Shown here: one piece after another, positions 37,903 to 47,532 of the stretch
Numbering within the stretch: position 1 is the stretch's first letter
How the letters are laid out: each line of letters begins with the position of its first letter
DNA from: an uncultured Actinomyces sp.
GTDB lineage: Bacteria > Actinomycetota > Actinomycetes > Actinomycetales > Actinomycetaceae
Assembly (NCBI GenBank): GCA_937926195.1
Contig: CALEXZ010000030.1
Coordinates: 5,409 to 69,408, forward strand
Direction: 5' to 3'
Length of the DNA stretch: 64,000 nucleotides
The notes under the pieces: generated by a model
What the model saw: only the letters and a program-made list of their open reading frames with translations
Told to the model about the DNA's origin: nothing
Database searches by the model: none
Program-made: the position numbers and the translations under genes

Positions 37903-39450
37903 ATGGGTATCGCGGGTCGGATCAGCCCCCGCGCCAGGGTGAGCGCGCCTGACCTTCGTCGGGCGCGACGCGTCGTCGTCCCCGCCGTGGCCGTCCTCCT
38001 GGCGGTGCTCGTGGGCGTCGGCTGGGCACTGTCCTCCCCGTTGTCCTCCTCCCCGGACGACGACTACCACCTGGGCAGCATCTGGTGCCCGCGGCCCGCT
38101 CAGGGCTCCTGCGAGACCTCGCAGGTCAACGGCATGCCGGTTGTCCGGGTCCCCAGGGCCGTGTCCGACACCTCCATGCACTGCTTCGTCTTCTCCGAGA
38201 ACTCCGCGGGATGCGTCGTCGGCTACGACGACGACGAGCTTGTGTGGTCCACCCGCTTCGACGACGGTGACTACCCGGTCGGCTACTACCGCGTCCACCA
38301 CCTGCTCGTCGGCCACGACGTCGAGCTGTCCGCCGTCCTCATGAGGGTCCTCAACGTCCTGCTGTGCGTCGCGCTCGTCGCGGTCCTCGTCCTGCTGGCC
38401 CCCCGCGAGGAGGGGCCGGCGGTGTGGCTCGTGCCGATGCTGTCGTGGACACCCATGGGGCTGTACTTCATCGCCTCGAACAACCCGACGTCGTGGGCGG
38501 TGACGGGCCTGTTCGTCTACTGCGCCGGGGTGTACCTGGCCACGCGGGTGCAGGGCCGACGGCGTGTCGGGCTGCTCGGGGCAGCGGTCGCCGGGGCGCT
38601 CATGTGCCTGGGATCGCGCTATGACGCGGCTTTCTACCTGTGCATCGTCGGCGTCGCGCTCCTGCTCGCGGTGCGCTGGAGGCGTGCGCTGTGGCCCGAG
38701 CTCGGCGTCGTCGTCGCCTGCGGGCTCCTGGGGCTGGTCGAGATGCTCTCCTCCGGGCGCACGGACGCCATGCCCGGGGAGGCCCCCGGTGGTGTCGGAG
38801 CGGGCTTCGTCTACCGCTTCCTCGTGGGCCTGGAGACGGTGCCCAAGTACCTCGGGGGCTTGTGGGGCCTGCACTGGGTCCCGGGATGGGGCGACGTCCC
38901 GTTCCACGAACGCAGCCCCTTCGTGCTGGCCATGCTCGCGGCCGCCGGCGTCGTCTTCCTGGCGCTGAGGTCGGGGACCTGGCGGACGTGGCTGTCGGCA
39001 CTGGTGCTCATCGGCTCGGCGGCCCTGCTCCCGGCGGTCTTCCACGCCGCAGGCGTGTTCGTGCCGCTGGAGGCCTACCAGGCGCGTTACGTCCTGCCCC
39101 TGCTCGCCCCCGGGCTGCTCCTGCTGCTGGTTGTCGACAAGGACGAGCCGGTCAGGCTCAGCCGGCCCCAGGCGGTGTGGGCGGGGGTCTGTCTCGTGGT
39201 CTGCCAGGTCATCGCCCAGCACACCGTCATGCTGCGCTACGTCCTGGGTGTCGGGGAGCACTGGCCGCTGGACCTCGACGACTCCGTCCAGTGGTGGTGG
39301 GACGTCCCCTTCACCCCGATGACGCTCCTGGCCGTGTCCTCGTGCGCCTTCCTCGCCCTGGTGGCGGTCGTCCTGGCCTTCGCGACCACCGGGGGCGCTC
39401 GGCCTGCGTCCTCGGAGGAGCCCGACGTCGTGCATGAGGACGGCACGTGA
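37903..39450 (+). CDS. DUF2142-family membrane protein
   Basis: 515 residues. One N-terminal helix, a large outside loop with four cysteines (IWCPRP, GSCETS, MHCFVF, AGCVV) and the acidic motif SPDDDYHLGS, then about 11 further helices including PMGLYFIASNNPTSWAV, which is characteristic of DUF2142. ATG 37903 has AAAGGGGAG five bases upstream. DUF2142 proteins recur in surface-polysaccharide loci; their reaction is not established to my knowledge, and the SPDDD loop resembles GT-C catalytic loops. It is in line with the preceding membrane protein and may share its transcript. Confidence 0.8.
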   Translation: MGIAGRISPRARVSAPDLRRARRVVVPAVAVLLAVLVGVGWALSSPLSSSPDDDYHLGSIWCPRPAQGSCETSQVNGMPVVRVPRAVSDTSMHCFVFSENSAGCVVGYDDDELVWSTRFDDGDYPVGYYRVHHLLVGHDVELSAVLMRVLNVLLCVALVAVLVLLAPREEGPAVWLVPMLSWTPMGLYFIASNNPTSWAVTGLFVYCAGVYLATRVQGRRRVGLLGAAVAGALMCLGSRYDAAFYLCIVGVALLLAVRWRRALWPELGVVVACGLLGLVEMLSSGRTDAMPGEAPGGVGAGFVYRFLVGLETVPKYLGGLWGLHWVPGWGDVPFHERSPFVLAMLAAAGVVFLALRSGTWRTWLSALVLIGSAALLPAVFHAAGVFVPLEAYQARYVLPLLAPGLLLLLVVDKDEPVRLSRPQAVWAGVCLVVCQVIAQHTVMLRYVLGVGEHWPLDLDDSVQWWWDVPFTPMTLLAVSSCAFLALVAVVLAFATTGGARPASSEEPDVVHEDGT

Positions 39451-39496
39451 GGGTATGGTCACCGTGCTCACCTGAGTCCCTGGCGTCAGCAGACGA

Positions 39497-39502
39497 TAAA
39501 CT
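39497..39502 (+). promoter_or_regulatory. Candidate -10 box for rmlCD
   Basis: TAAACT, 54 bases before ATG 39557. TATGGT at 39454-39459 is an alternative. The leader has GAGGAC ahead of the start. Confidence 0.3.
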
Positions 39503-39556
39503 CACGGTGCCGCGGCGTCCGCTCGCGGAGCGACAGAACTTGAGGACAACCACGAG

Positions 39557-41014
39557 ATGACCGAGGCCCCGAAGCCGCTTGGTGTGACAACGACCCCGAT
39601 CCCCGGGTTCCTGTGTATCGACCTCACGGTCTACGGCGACAACCGCGGCTGGTTCAAGGAGAACTGGCAGCGCGAGAAGATGGTCGCGCTCGGTCTGCCG
39701 GACTTCGGGCCGGTCCAGAACAACATCTCCTTCAACGACGAGGTCGGTGTCACCCGCGGCATCCACGCCGAGCCCTGGGACAAGTACGTCTCCGTCGCCA
39801 CCGGCAAGGTCTTCGGCGCCTGGGTGGACCTGCGTGAGGGCCCCACCTTCGGCACCGTCTTCACGACCGTCATCGACCCCTCGGTGGCCGTCTTCGTCCC
39901 CCGCGGTGTGGGCAACGCCTACCAGACGCTGGAGCCCGGCACCGCCTACACCTACCTCGTCAACGACCACTGGTCGCCCGAGGCCCGCTACACCTTCCTC
40001 AACCTCGCCGACGAGACCGCCGCGGTGCCGTGGCCCATCCCGCTGGAGCGCGCGATCCTCTCCGACAAGGACAAGGCCCACCCGCGCATGGCGGAGGTCA
40101 CCCCCTTCCCGGCCGTCGACGCCGCGCCGCGTCCGGGGCGCCGCGCCTTCGTCACCGGGGCCCGCGGCCAGCTCGGCCGTGAGCTCATGGCCCAGCTGCC
40201 CGAGGCCGGCTTCACGGTCACCGGTGTCGACCTGCCGGACTTCGACATCGCCGACGCCGCGCAGGTTGCGGCCGTCGACTGGTCGCAGTACGACGTCATC
40301 ATCAACGCGGCGGGATGGACCGCCGTCGACGCCTCCGAGACCGACGAGGGCCGCCCCGCGACGTGGCGTGCGAACGCGTCGGGCCCCTCCGTCCTGGCCC
40401 GCGCCGCCTCCGAGAACGGCCTGACGATCGTCCACGTGTCCAGCGAGTACATCTTCGACGGCACGCAGGAGCCGCACACCGAGGACGAGGTCCCCAGCCC
40501 GCTCGGTGTCTACGGGCAGTCGAAGGCCGGTGGTGACGCCGCCGTTGCCGGGACCCCCCGCCACTACCTCGTGCGCACGAGCTGGGTCGTCGGCGACGGC
40601 AAGAACTTCGTCAAGACGATGGCCTCCCTCGCCGCCAAGGGCGTCAAGCCCTCCGTCGTCGCCGACCAGACCGGCCGGCTCACCTTCACCGCCGACCTCG
40701 CCGCCGGCATCATCCACCTGCTGGTCACGGGCGCCGACTACGGCACCTACAACCTCTCCGGCGAGGGGAGGGTCGTCTCCTGGGCCGACGTTGCCAAGCG
40801 CGTCTACGAGCTGGGCGGCCACAGCGCCGATGACGTGACCCCGGTGAGCACCGCCGAGTACTACGCCGGCCAGACGGGTATCGCCCCCCGCCCGCTCAGG
40901 AGCGCCCTCGACCTGACGAAGATCAAGGCAACGGGCTTCACGCCGGCAGACTCGATGGCCCGCCTGGACGAGTACGTGCACGCGCTGCTCGCCGACGGCA
41001 CGGACCTGCGTTGA
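39557..41014 (+). CDS. rmlCD: Fused dTDP-4-dehydrorhamnose 3,5-epimerase / reductase
   Basis: 485 residues, two enzymes in one chain. Residues ~15-180 are an RmlC cupin, with catalytic His70 in TRGIHAEPWDKY and NDHWSPEARY further on. Residues ~196-485 are RmlD, with Rossmann loop GARGQLG (201-207), SSEYIFDG and the YGQSK pair Tyr319/Lys323. It converts dTDP-4-keto-6-deoxyglucose to dTDP-L-rhamnose, completing the route begun by RmlA and RmlB. The fusion occurs in several actinobacteria. Its stop overlaps the TTG start of the acyltransferase (TTGA). Confidence 0.95.
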   Translation: MTEAPKPLGVTTTPIPGFLCIDLTVYGDNRGWFKENWQREKMVALGLPDFGPVQNNISFNDEVGVTRGIHAEPWDKYVSVATGKVFGAWVDLREGPTFGTVFTTVIDPSVAVFVPRGVGNAYQTLEPGTAYTYLVNDHWSPEARYTFLNLADETAAVPWPIPLERAILSDKDKAHPRMAEVTPFPAVDAAPRPGRRAFVTGARGQLGRELMAQLPEAGFTVTGVDLPDFDIADAAQVAAVDWSQYDVIINAAGWTAVDASETDEGRPATWRANASGPSVLARAASENGLTIVHVSSEYIFDGTQEPHTEDEVPSPLGVYGQSKAGGDAAVAGTPRHYLVRTSWVVGDGKNFVKTMASLAAKGVKPSVVADQTGRLTFTADLAAGIIHLLVTGADYGTYNLSGEGRVVSWADVAKRVYELGGHSADDVTPVSTAEYYAGQTGIAPRPLRSALDLTKIKATGFTPADSMARLDEYVHALLADGTDLR

Positions 41015-42123
41015 GGGCGGTCGTCGCCGCGGGAGGCAGCCGGCTCGCCGAGCTCTTCGCCCCACGTGACCTGGACAGCAGGGACAACGCCCTCAACATG
41101 CTCAGGCTCGTCCTGGCCTCCCTCGTCGTCTTCTCCCACGTGCACATCCTCTCGGGCACCGGCGACGGCGTCATGTGGGAGGGCCAGCACCTGGGCAGCT
41201 GGGCCGTGGTCGGCTTCTTCACGATCTCCGGGTTCCTCATCACCGGGGCGCGGTGCCGCTCCAAGGCGGGCACCTACCTCATCAACCGGGTCGTGCGGAT
41301 CTTCCCCGGCTACCTGCTCGTGCTCGTCCTCGTCGCCTTCGGCCTGGCACCGATCGCGCAGGTCGTCGAGCACGGCAGCCTCGACGGCTACTTGTCCACG
41401 CCCGTGACGCCCGTGCAGTACATCTGGGTCAACAGCCTGCTGACGATGGGCAGCTACTCCATCGGGGAGACCCTGACGACCTCGCCCTACGGCACGGCGT
41501 GGAACGGCTCGCTGTGGAGCCTCTACTACGAGTTCATGTGCTACATCGTCATCGGCGTGTTCATGTCCTGGCGCTGGACCCGCGAGCGCGCCTGGCCGGT
41601 GATCGCCCTGTTCGTCCTGTCCGTGCTCGTGCACGCCGGCATCGACCGGATCAGTCCCTACACCGGCGGCGACGGCAGCCTCGCCCTGTTCATCTTCATG
41701 TTCCCCTACTTCATGGGGGGCGCGGTCATCTACGTCCTCAGGGACCGGCTGCCCATGCGCGCCTGGATCGCGTTGCTGGCCGCGATCATCTCCTACGCGC
41801 TCATCGCCCTGCTGCCCGACGTCGGCAAGCAGGCGGCGTCACCCTTCATGGCCTACCTCATCCTGTGGCTCGGGGCGGTCCTGCCCTCGCCGCGCGTGAC
41901 GAGGGTCCACGACATCTCCTACGGCGTCTACATCTTCCACTTCCCGCTCACGCAGCTGCTGCTCGTGTCGGTCGGGGCCCACTGGAGTTTCACCACGCTG
42001 CTCGTCGTCGTCATGGCGTGCACGCTCGTGCTGGCGACCCTCAGCTGGGTCCTCGTCGAGCGCGCTGCCATGCGCTGGTCGCGCGGACGCTCCCCGTGGG
42101 CCGAGCTCAGCCTCCACGCCTGA
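41011..42123 (+). CDS. Membrane acyltransferase (acyltransferase-3 family)
   Basis: 370 residues, about ten helices. The family opening DNALNMLRLVLASLVVFSHVHIL holds the conserved Arg and His; FFTISGFLITGARCR and WSLYYEFMCY follow. TTG 41011 overlaps the rmlCD stop by four bases; the next ATG (41098) would cut into the first conserved motif, so the TTG start is preferred although unusual. It probably O-acylates a surface sugar. It shares its family, but little detailed sequence, with the acyltransferase at 22787. It converges on the GT2 gene 18 bases away. Confidence 0.85.
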   Translation: MRAVVAAGGSRLAELFAPRDLDSRDNALNMLRLVLASLVVFSHVHILSGTGDGVMWEGQHLGSWAVVGFFTISGFLITGARCRSKAGTYLINRVVRIFPGYLLVLVLVAFGLAPIAQVVEHGSLDGYLSTPVTPVQYIWVNSLLTMGSYSIGETLTTSPYGTAWNGSLWSLYYEFMCYIVIGVFMSWRWTRERAWPVIALFVLSVLVHAGIDRISPYTGGDGSLALFIFMFPYFMGGAVIYVLRDRLPMRAWIALLAAIISYALIALLPDVGKQAASPFMAYLILWLGAVLPSPRVTRVHDISYGVYIFHFPLTQLLLVSVGAHWSFTTLLVVVMACTLVLATLSWVLVERAAMRWSRGRSPWAELSLHA

Positions 42124-42141
42124 GCCCCGCGGGGGCGGGCC

Positions 42142-43023
42142 TCAGGGCCGCAGGGCGTGCGCGGTGAGCATCCGCACCGCCTCGGTGTTGCGCGCCTTGA
42201 GCGCCGTCGGGAGGAGCGTGAGCGCGTGGGCCCGCGACGAGGAGTGCAGGCGCGCCGCGCGGGCGGCCGAGCGCCACCCGTTGCGGCGCATGATCGACAG
42301 GGCCAGCGCGAAGTACTTCTGCTCGCCGTCGAAGCGGCGCCCGTCCAGCAGTGCCGTCGTCGAGGCCGAGGCCTCGTGGCGGCGGTAGGAGAAGCACACG
42401 TGCGGGTCGAGCAGCAGCGACCCGCCTGCGGCGACGATGTCGATGATGAGGGCGAGGTCCTGGATGATCGGGAAGCCGGGGCGGAACGGGTGCTGGACGA
42501 TGGTCTCGCGCTTGAACACGAGCGAGGGCCAGTAGAGCCAGTCGGCGCGCAGCAGCGAGGCCGCCAGCGCCTCCCCGGCCAGCAGGCGCGGCGAGGCGGC
42601 ACGGGGGCGCGAGAGGACCTTGATGGTGTCCACGAGCGGGCGCACGACCCGCCCGTCGGCGTCGATGACACGCACACCCGGCTGGATGACGTCGGCCTGC
42701 GGGTAGTGCCGGTGGATCTCGTGGACGCGGCTGACGAAGTCGGGGTCGGGGATGTCGTCGCAGCCCAGGAGCATGACGAGCTCGGCGCTCGCCGCGGACA
42801 GGCAGAAGGCGTAGTTCTCGGTGATGCCCTGGTTCGTCTCGTGACGGATGTACGTCACCTTCGGGTCGTCGAGCCGCGCGAAGTACTCGGCGACCGAGGG
42901 GTCCGGGTAGCAGTCGTCCACCACCGTCAGGCGCCAGTCGTCGCTCGTCTGCCCGCGCACCGCCTCGACGGTCTCGTGCAGGTACCTCGGCTCGCCCCAG
43001 AACGGGAGCATGATGTCGATCAT
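42142..43023 (-). CDS. GT2-family glycosyltransferase
   Basis: 293 residues. GT-A motifs: IDIMLPFWGEPRYL, VVDDCYPDP, NQGITENYAF and MLLGCDDIPDPDF, where CDD supplies the metal-binding aspartates. The C-terminus is short, without strong membrane helices, so it is probably a soluble cytoplasmic transferase. It lies downstream of the DUF2304 and DPM-like genes on the - strand with a 53-base gap, and likely shares their transcript. Substrate unknown. Confidence 0.85.
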   Translation of the reverse strand: MIDIMLPFWGEPRYLHETVEAVRGQTSDDWRLTVVDDCYPDPSVAEYFARLDDPKVTYIRHETNQGITENYAFCLSAASAELVMLLGCDDIPDPDFVSRVHEIHRHYPQADVIQPGVRVIDADGRVVRPLVDTIKVLSRPRAASPRLLAGEALAASLLRADWLYWPSLVFKRETIVQHPFRPGFPIIQDLALIIDIVAAGGSLLLDPHVCFSYRRHEASASTTALLDGRRFDGEQKYFALALSIMRRNGWRSAARAARLHSSSRAHALTLLPTALKARNTEAVRMLTAHALRP

Positions 43024-43076
43024 TGCGTGTCTTGCCTCTACAGCGGTGGTCGGGAGCGGGTCGGGACGCCCTGCGG

Positions 43077-43457
43077 CTACCCGTCGGTGTCGGAGTCGGG
43101 GTCGGGGGAGGCGGGCGAGGGACGCTGGTCTCGGGTGAGCATGTTGAGGACGGCGACGTTCTCCGCCAGGACGCGGGTTTCGTCCTCGAGCCTGCTGATC
43201 TCAAGCGACAGGTGCAGCGTCACGCCCAGCAGCAGCAGGATGGCCAGCGTGAACAGCAGGTTCGAGGGCACCTGGAAGCCCAGGGCGCCCGCGAGCCAGC
43301 TCAGCAGCTGCGGGACGAGCGCGAGCGTGACGATGGCGACGGAGACGAGCATCCACAGCATGGCGTACTTCTCCCTCAGCTTGCGGCTGCGCAGGAGCGA
43401 GATCATGGCGAGGAAGATGATCGTGGAGATCGCGACGTAGACGGTCTGGCTGGGCAT
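43077..43457 (-). CDS. DUF2304 small membrane protein
   Basis: 126 residues with three hydrophobic helices (VYVAISTIIFLAMISLL, YAMLWMLVSVAIVTLALV, LLFTLAILLLLGVTLHL) and a polar, partly coiled C-terminal tail. DUF2304 proteins are regularly encoded beside DPM1-like GT2 enzymes, as here, and may form a membrane partner for them. ATG 43457 is preferred (AAAGGAC 7 bases upstream); a GTG at 43460 would overlap the upstream stop as GTGA. Stop and start overlap at TGATG. Confidence 0.8.
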   Translation of the reverse strand: MPSQTVYVAISTIIFLAMISLLRSRKLREKYAMLWMLVSVAIVTLALVPQLLSWLAGALGFQVPSNLLFTLAILLLLGVTLHLSLEISRLEDETRVLAENVAVLNMLTRDQRPSPASPDPDSDTDG

Positions 43458-44197
43458 CACTGCGTCCTTTCGTCCTCACGGCGGCGCCTGACGGGGCGGC
43501 GCGTCATCGAGATGCCGAGCGCGAAGACCGCCCGGACGAGGTAGACCGCGGCCTTCCACGGCGGTGAGGAGGGGGTGCCGGCCTGGCGCGGGCGCATCGA
43601 CACGCCCACCTGGCTGACGGTCAGCCCCGAGCGCACCGCCATGACGAGAGAGTCGATGGTGTCCCCCAGGTACTCCGAGGGGAAGTAGTCGCAGTACTGC
43701 CGGATGGCGGTGCGGTCGGCGGCGCGGAAGCCGCTCGTGACGTCGGTCAGGCGCGTGCGGCTGATGCGCCCGACCGTGCCCGCCAGCAGGACCATCGCCC
43801 AGCGCCGGGGCCCGCGCACCGTGTAGGTCCCGGACTCGGCGAAGCGCGCGCCGATGGAGATGTTCGTGCGCTCCAGGCCCTCCAGAACCCGCATGATGTC
43901 CGCAGGATCGTGCTGGCCGTCCGCATCGACCTGGATCGCGCGGTCGTAGTCGAAGCGCCGGGCGTACTTGTAGCCGGCGCGCATGGCACCGCCGACGCCG
44001 AGGTTGTAGGGCAGGTCCAGGACGAGGGCCCCGGCCTCACGCGCGACCGAGGCCGTGGAGTCGGTGGAGCCGTCGTTGACGACGAGCAGGTCGAACTCCG
44101 GCACGGTCCGGCGCAGCTCCCGGATGGTGTCGCCGATGGCCAGCTCCTCGTTCCACGCGGGCATGATGACCAGCGTGCGCGGTGCGGCGGGCTGCAT
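43457..44197 (-). CDS. GT2 glycosyltransferase, polyprenyl-phosphate sugar synthase type
   Basis: 246 residues. VIMPAWNEELAIGDTI, VVNDGSTDST, NLGVGGAMRAGY and VDADGQHDPADI are the hallmarks of the dolichyl-phosphate-mannose-synthase-like GT2 group, which loads a sugar on polyprenyl phosphate at the inner face. Such donors feed GT-C enzymes outside, and several GT-C-like proteins are in this window. AAGGAG 6 bases before ATG 44197. The final helix-like stretch (AAVYLVRAVFALGI) may anchor it. It is coupled to the DUF2304 gene. Confidence 0.87.
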   Translation of the reverse strand: MQPAAPRTLVIMPAWNEELAIGDTIRELRRTVPEFDLLVVNDGSTDSTASVAREAGALVLDLPYNLGVGGAMRAGYKYARRFDYDRAIQVDADGQHDPADIMRVLEGLERTNISIGARFAESGTYTVRGPRRWAMVLLAGTVGRISRTRLTDVTSGFRAADRTAIRQYCDYFPSEYLGDTIDSLVMAVRSGLTVSQVGVSMRPRQAGTPSSPPWKAAVYLVRAVFALGISMTRRPVRRRREDERTQ

Positions 44198-44248
44198 AGG
44201 TCTCCTTTGGACGGCAGAAGGCGGCCACAGTGTATGGCGGGCGGCCGG

Positions 44249-44279
44249 GCGGCGCTGACGGCGCCCCGCTCAGCGCCGC
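44249..44279 (-). terminator. Hairpin overlapping the rmlA stop
   Basis: A 10-bp perfect stem (44249-44258 with 44270-44279, arm GCGGCGCTGA) around an 11-nt loop. It includes the rmlA stop codon and precedes the GT2 gene on the - strand, so it may limit read-through from rmlA. Confidence 0.5.
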
Positions 44280-45142
44280 TCGCGCTCGAGGATGTTGAGC
44301 AGGTACTGGCCGTAGCCGGACTTCACCAGCGGCTCGGCGCGCCTGCGCAGGCCCTCGTCGTCGATGAAGCCCATGCGCCAGGCGATCTCCTCGGGGCAGC
44401 CGATGTTGAGGCCCTGACGGTGCTGGATCGTGCGGATGAAGGAGGTCGCGTCGGCCAGCGAGTCGAAGGTGCCCGTGTCGAGCCAGGCGGTGCCGCGCGG
44501 AAGGACCTCGACCGTCAGGCGGCCCGCCTCCAGGTAGGTGCGGTTGACGTCCGTGATCTCGTACTCGCCTCGCGCCGAGGGCTGGAGGTTGCGCGCGATC
44601 TCGACGACGTCGTTGTCGTAGAAGTACAGGCCGGGCACGGCGTAGTCGGACTTGGGATGAGCCGGCTTCTCCTCGATGGACACGGCCCTGAAGTCCTTGT
44701 CGAACTCGACGACGCCGTAGGCGGTGGGGTCGGCCACCTGGTAGGCGTAGACGACGCCGCCCACCGGGTCGGTGTGGCGACGCAGCTGGGTGCCCATGCC
44801 CGGGCCGTAGAAGATGTTGTCGCCCAGGACGAGGGCGGCCGGCTGGTCCCCGATGAAGTCGGCGCCCAGGACGAAGGCCTGGGCCAGGCCGTTGGGGACC
44901 TCCTGGACGGTGTAGGACAGGTTGACGCCCAGCTGTGAGCCGTCTCCCAGCAACCGGTGGAAGCTCGCCGCGTCGTGCGGGGTGGTGATGACCAGGACGT
45001 CCTGGATGCCCGCGAGCATGAGGGTGCTCAGCGGGTAGTAGACCATCGGCTTGTCGTACACGGGCACGAGCTGCTTGGAGGTGCCCAGGGTGATCGGGTT
45101 GAGTCGCGTGCCGGAGCCTCCGGCCAGGATGATGCCACGCAT
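44270..45142 (-). CDS. rmlA: Glucose-1-phosphate thymidylyltransferase
   Basis: 290 residues, normal length. The signature [13 protein letters not shown] (6-18), the phosphate-binding [26 protein letters not shown], and EEKPAHPKS are all present. It makes dTDP-glucose from dTTP and glucose-1-phosphate, the first step to dTDP-rhamnose. It is divergent from manA with a 262-base gap between starts, in which I see only promoter-like sequence for manA. Confidence 0.96.
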   Translation of the reverse strand: MRGIILAGGSGTRLNPITLGTSKQLVPVYDKPMVYYPLSTLMLAGIQDVLVITTPHDAASFHRLLGDGSQLGVNLSYTVQEVPNGLAQAFVLGADFIGDQPAALVLGDNIFYGPGMGTQLRRHTDPVGGVVYAYQVADPTAYGVVEFDKDFRAVSIEEKPAHPKSDYAVPGLYFYDNDVVEIARNLQPSARGEYEITDVNRTYLEAGRLTVEVLPRGTAWLDTGTFDSLADATSFIRTIQHRQGLNIGCPEEIAWRMGFIDDEGLRRRAEPLVKSGYGQYLLNILERERR

Positions 45143-45404
45143 GGGGACAGTCTCCCCGAAGAAGCCCCCGCATGTGCAACGACCCGCAGGTGCGTCACCG
45201 TGGTGCGACGGCCGGAGGCGGTGCCCGGCGCGCCGCCCACGCGTGCCCGCCGACCCGCTCCCGGGACCCCGGGGGCGGGGCGCCGCGCCCCTGCCTGCGG
45301 CCCGTCCGCCCCTGGTTGCGTGGGGCCGACGCCCCTTCCGCCCCGTCGTGTTGGGCGTGCCGCCCCTACCGTGCCCCGTCGGCGGCCGGGTTACGGTTCG
45401 CCGT
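45143..45404. other. Divergent intergenic region rmlA / manA
   Basis: 262 bases, no gene that I can support. The manA end carries TACGGT at 45392-45397, 7 bases before ATG 45405, another arrangement compatible with a leaderless transcript. The rmlA end shows no convincing promoter. The middle is very GC-rich with runs of short C/G blocks. Confidence 0.5.
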
Positions 45405-46595
45405 ATGGAACGCCTCGCCCCCGCCCGCCAGTCCTACGACTGGGGCTCGACCACGGCCGTGCCCGAGTTCCTGGGCACCGAGCCCGACGGCGCCCCCTGG
45501 GCGGAGCTGTGGTTCGGCACCCACCCGGCGGGCCCCACGCGCCTGGCGTCCGGGCCCACCCTCGCCTCCCACGTCGACTCCGACCCCCAGCGGCTCCTGG
45601 GCGACGACGTCGTGCGCCGCTTCGGCCCCCAGCTGCCCTTCCTGCTCAAGGTCATCGCCCCCGCCAAGGCCCTGTCCATCCAGGTTCACCCCTCGCTGGC
45701 GCAGGCGGCCGAGGGCTTCGAGCTCGAGAGCTCGCGGGGCATCCCGCTCGACTCGCCCGTGCGCTCCTACAAGGACGCCAACCACAAGCCCGAGATGGTC
45801 CTGGCCCTGTCTCGCTTCGAGGCGGTGGCGGGCTTCAGGGCACCCCGCCGCGCCTGGGAGGTGCTGGCCGACCTCCAGGCCCCGGTGGCGCGCCGCATGC
45901 GCCGCACGCTGCGTCTCAACCCCACCCGCTACGGCATCCGCCAGGCCTTCAGCGACGTCGTCTCCGCGGGCACCCGCCCCAGCCGCCAGGAGGTCGACGA
46001 GCTCGTCGAGGAGATCGGCGTGCGCCTCGACGAGGGGCGCTCCCCGTCGCGGCGGGTGGACGCCAACGCCCTGGAGATGGCCCGCTGCTTCCCCGGGGAC
46101 CCGGGGGTCGTCGCGGCGCTGCTGCTCAACCCCGTCACCCTGCAGCCCGGGGAGGCGCTGTTCGTCCCCGCGGGCTCGGTGCACGCCTACATCAGCGGCC
46201 TGGGCGTGGAGATCATGGCCTCCTCGGACAACGTGCTGCGCGCGGGCCTGACGCACAAGCACATCGACGTGCCGCAGATGCTCGCCTGCGTCGACTACGT
46301 CGCCGGGCCCCCGGTGCGTCCTGCGCCGGAGTACCTCTCGCGGGCCACGCGCGCCTACTACGCGCCGGTGGACGACTTCGAGCTGCTCGTGACCACCGTC
46401 GTGCCCGAGGACGGGCGCATGGCCGTCGCCGGGCGCGGTCCGCGCCTCCTGCTGGTCACCGAGGGCGAGGTGACCGTCACGACGCCCCTGGGCAGCCAGA
46501 CCCTGCGGCGGGGTGAGGGCGCCTTCGTCGGAGCGGACGAGCGCACCCTCAGCGTCGAGGGCACGGGGACCCTCATCCAGGCCGACGTCCCGTGA
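45405..46595 (+). CDS. manA: Mannose-6-phosphate isomerase, class I
   Basis: 396 residues. Zinc-site motifs in order: IQVHP (Gln/His), [10 protein letters not shown] (Glu/His), and [29 protein letters not shown] (last His and substrate Arg). It interconverts fructose-6-phosphate and mannose-6-phosphate, feeding GDP-mannose and related sugars. ATG 45405 fits the family N-terminus ([17 protein letters not shown]). The 3' end overlaps the convergent TIGR03089 gene by 23 bases. Confidence 0.93.
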   Translation: MERLAPARQSYDWGSTTAVPEFLGTEPDGAPWAELWFGTHPAGPTRLASGPTLASHVDSDPQRLLGDDVVRRFGPQLPFLLKVIAPAKALSIQVHPSLAQAAEGFELESSRGIPLDSPVRSYKDANHKPEMVLALSRFEAVAGFRAPRRAWEVLADLQAPVARRMRRTLRLNPTRYGIRQAFSDVVSAGTRPSRQEVDELVEEIGVRLDEGRSPSRRVDANALEMARCFPGDPGVVAALLLNPVTLQPGEALFVPAGSVHAYISGLGVEIMASSDNVLRAGLTHKHIDVPQMLACVDYVAGPPVRPAPEYLSRATRAYYAPVDDFELLVTTVVPEDGRMAVAGRGPRLLLVTEGEVTVTTPLGSQTLRRGEGAFVGADERTLSVEGTGTLIQADVP

Positions 46596-47322
46596 CCCGC
46601 TCCTGACGGGCGGCGAGCGCCACCAGCTCCTCGCCGCAGGCGGCGTCGACCAGCACCGCTCTCGCCCCGCCCGCCCAGGCGGCCAGGACCTCGCGCACGG
46701 CGCGGGCCGCGGCTCCCGGCCCGGTGCTACCGCGTACGAGCACGGCGCGTGCCGTCGGGGCCTGGGCGAGGGCGGCGGCGGCCAGCTCCGTCCTGTCGAG
46801 GCGGGTCCCGTCGTCGGCCAGCAGCGCCGGGAGGCCCGGGGCCGCGGGCAGGGGGGTGAAGCGGTCCGCGTGGCTCATGACGTCGGCGACGCCGTCGAGC
46901 GTCAGCGGCCCCGTCTCGCCGTCGAAGCGCACGGCCAGTGAGGCGCGGGGCACGAGCACCTGCACCTCGGCCCGGGCGTCGAGGTCCTCAAGCGCGCCTG
47001 CGACGCTGACCTCGGGGACCTCGGTGCCCGCGAGGGCCGGTGCCGGCCCCAGGGCGACGCCGCCCCCGGCGAGCCACGCACCCAGGCACCACGTCACCGC
47101 CCGCCACCCCACCGGCAGGTCCACGTGCACCAGCACTCCCTCACCCGACTCGGTGGTCAGCAGCCCGGCGGACTTGGACGCCCACATGCTCAGCACGTGA
47201 CCGGTGAGCTCAATGCGTTCGCTACCAGGGGAGTAGTTCACGAGCCAGGGGCGGTCCGCGTCCGCGGGTCCGGGAAGCAGGGCCACGAGGCGATCGGGGG
47301 TGGGGTGAGAAACGGCGGGCAT
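46573..47322 (-). CDS. TIGR03089 family protein
   Basis: 249 residues. It resembles the TIGR03089 family of actinobacteria, a degenerate relative of the N-terminal part of AMP-forming enzymes: LTGHVLSMWASKSAGLL, VHVDLPVGWRAVTWCLGAWLAGG. It lacks the ATP-binding and acyl-adenylate motifs, so catalysis is doubtful and its role unknown. In mycobacteria (from memory) a TIGR03089 gene also lies near manA, whiB2 and rmlD. ATG 47322 gives the usual N-terminus (TPDRLVALL); a longer frame to 47385 is less likely. Confidence 0.75.
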   Translation of the reverse strand: MPAVSHPTPDRLVALLPGPADADRPWLVNYSPGSERIELTGHVLSMWASKSAGLLTTESGEGVLVHVDLPVGWRAVTWCLGAWLAGGGVALGPAPALAGTEVPEVSVAGALEDLDARAEVQVLVPRASLAVRFDGETGPLTLDGVADVMSHADRFTPLPAAPGLPALLADDGTRLDRTELAAAALAQAPTARAVLVRGSTGPGAAARAVREVLAAWAGGARAVLVDAACGEELVALAARQERVTGRRPG

Positions 47323-47438
47323 ACGGGGATTTAAGCAGACTCCACGCCCCCGTGGGGGGCTGCATGTGCTGACAAACACAGTCATGTCAGGTCTAGCGCG
47401 AAACCTTGCGGAGGGCCGGTTACGAACAGATGACTAAC

Positions 47439-47480
47439 CTGTCACACGCTTGACTCACCCGAGTGACAGCCGTGTAGTTT
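47439..47480 (+). promoter_or_regulatory. whiB2 promoter with flanking inverted repeat
   Basis: A -35 box TTGACT (47450-47455) is followed after 17 bases by TGTAGT (47473-47478), or after 19 by TAGTTT. A dyad CTGTCAC (47439-47445) / GTGACAG (47463-47469) brackets the -35 box with a 17-base gap. The leader to GTG 47533 is about 45 nt. Confidence 0.55.
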
Positions 47481-47532
47481 CTACGGGTAATCCCTGTCAA
47501 TGGGCAATCCTGCTAGACGAAAGGACGCCATC

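Noticed and set aside
46573..47322. TIGR03089 protein as an acyl-CoA or AMP ligase
   Set aside because: The ATP-binding P-loop-like motif and the adenylate-forming core are absent; only a short N-terminal-type similarity remains.
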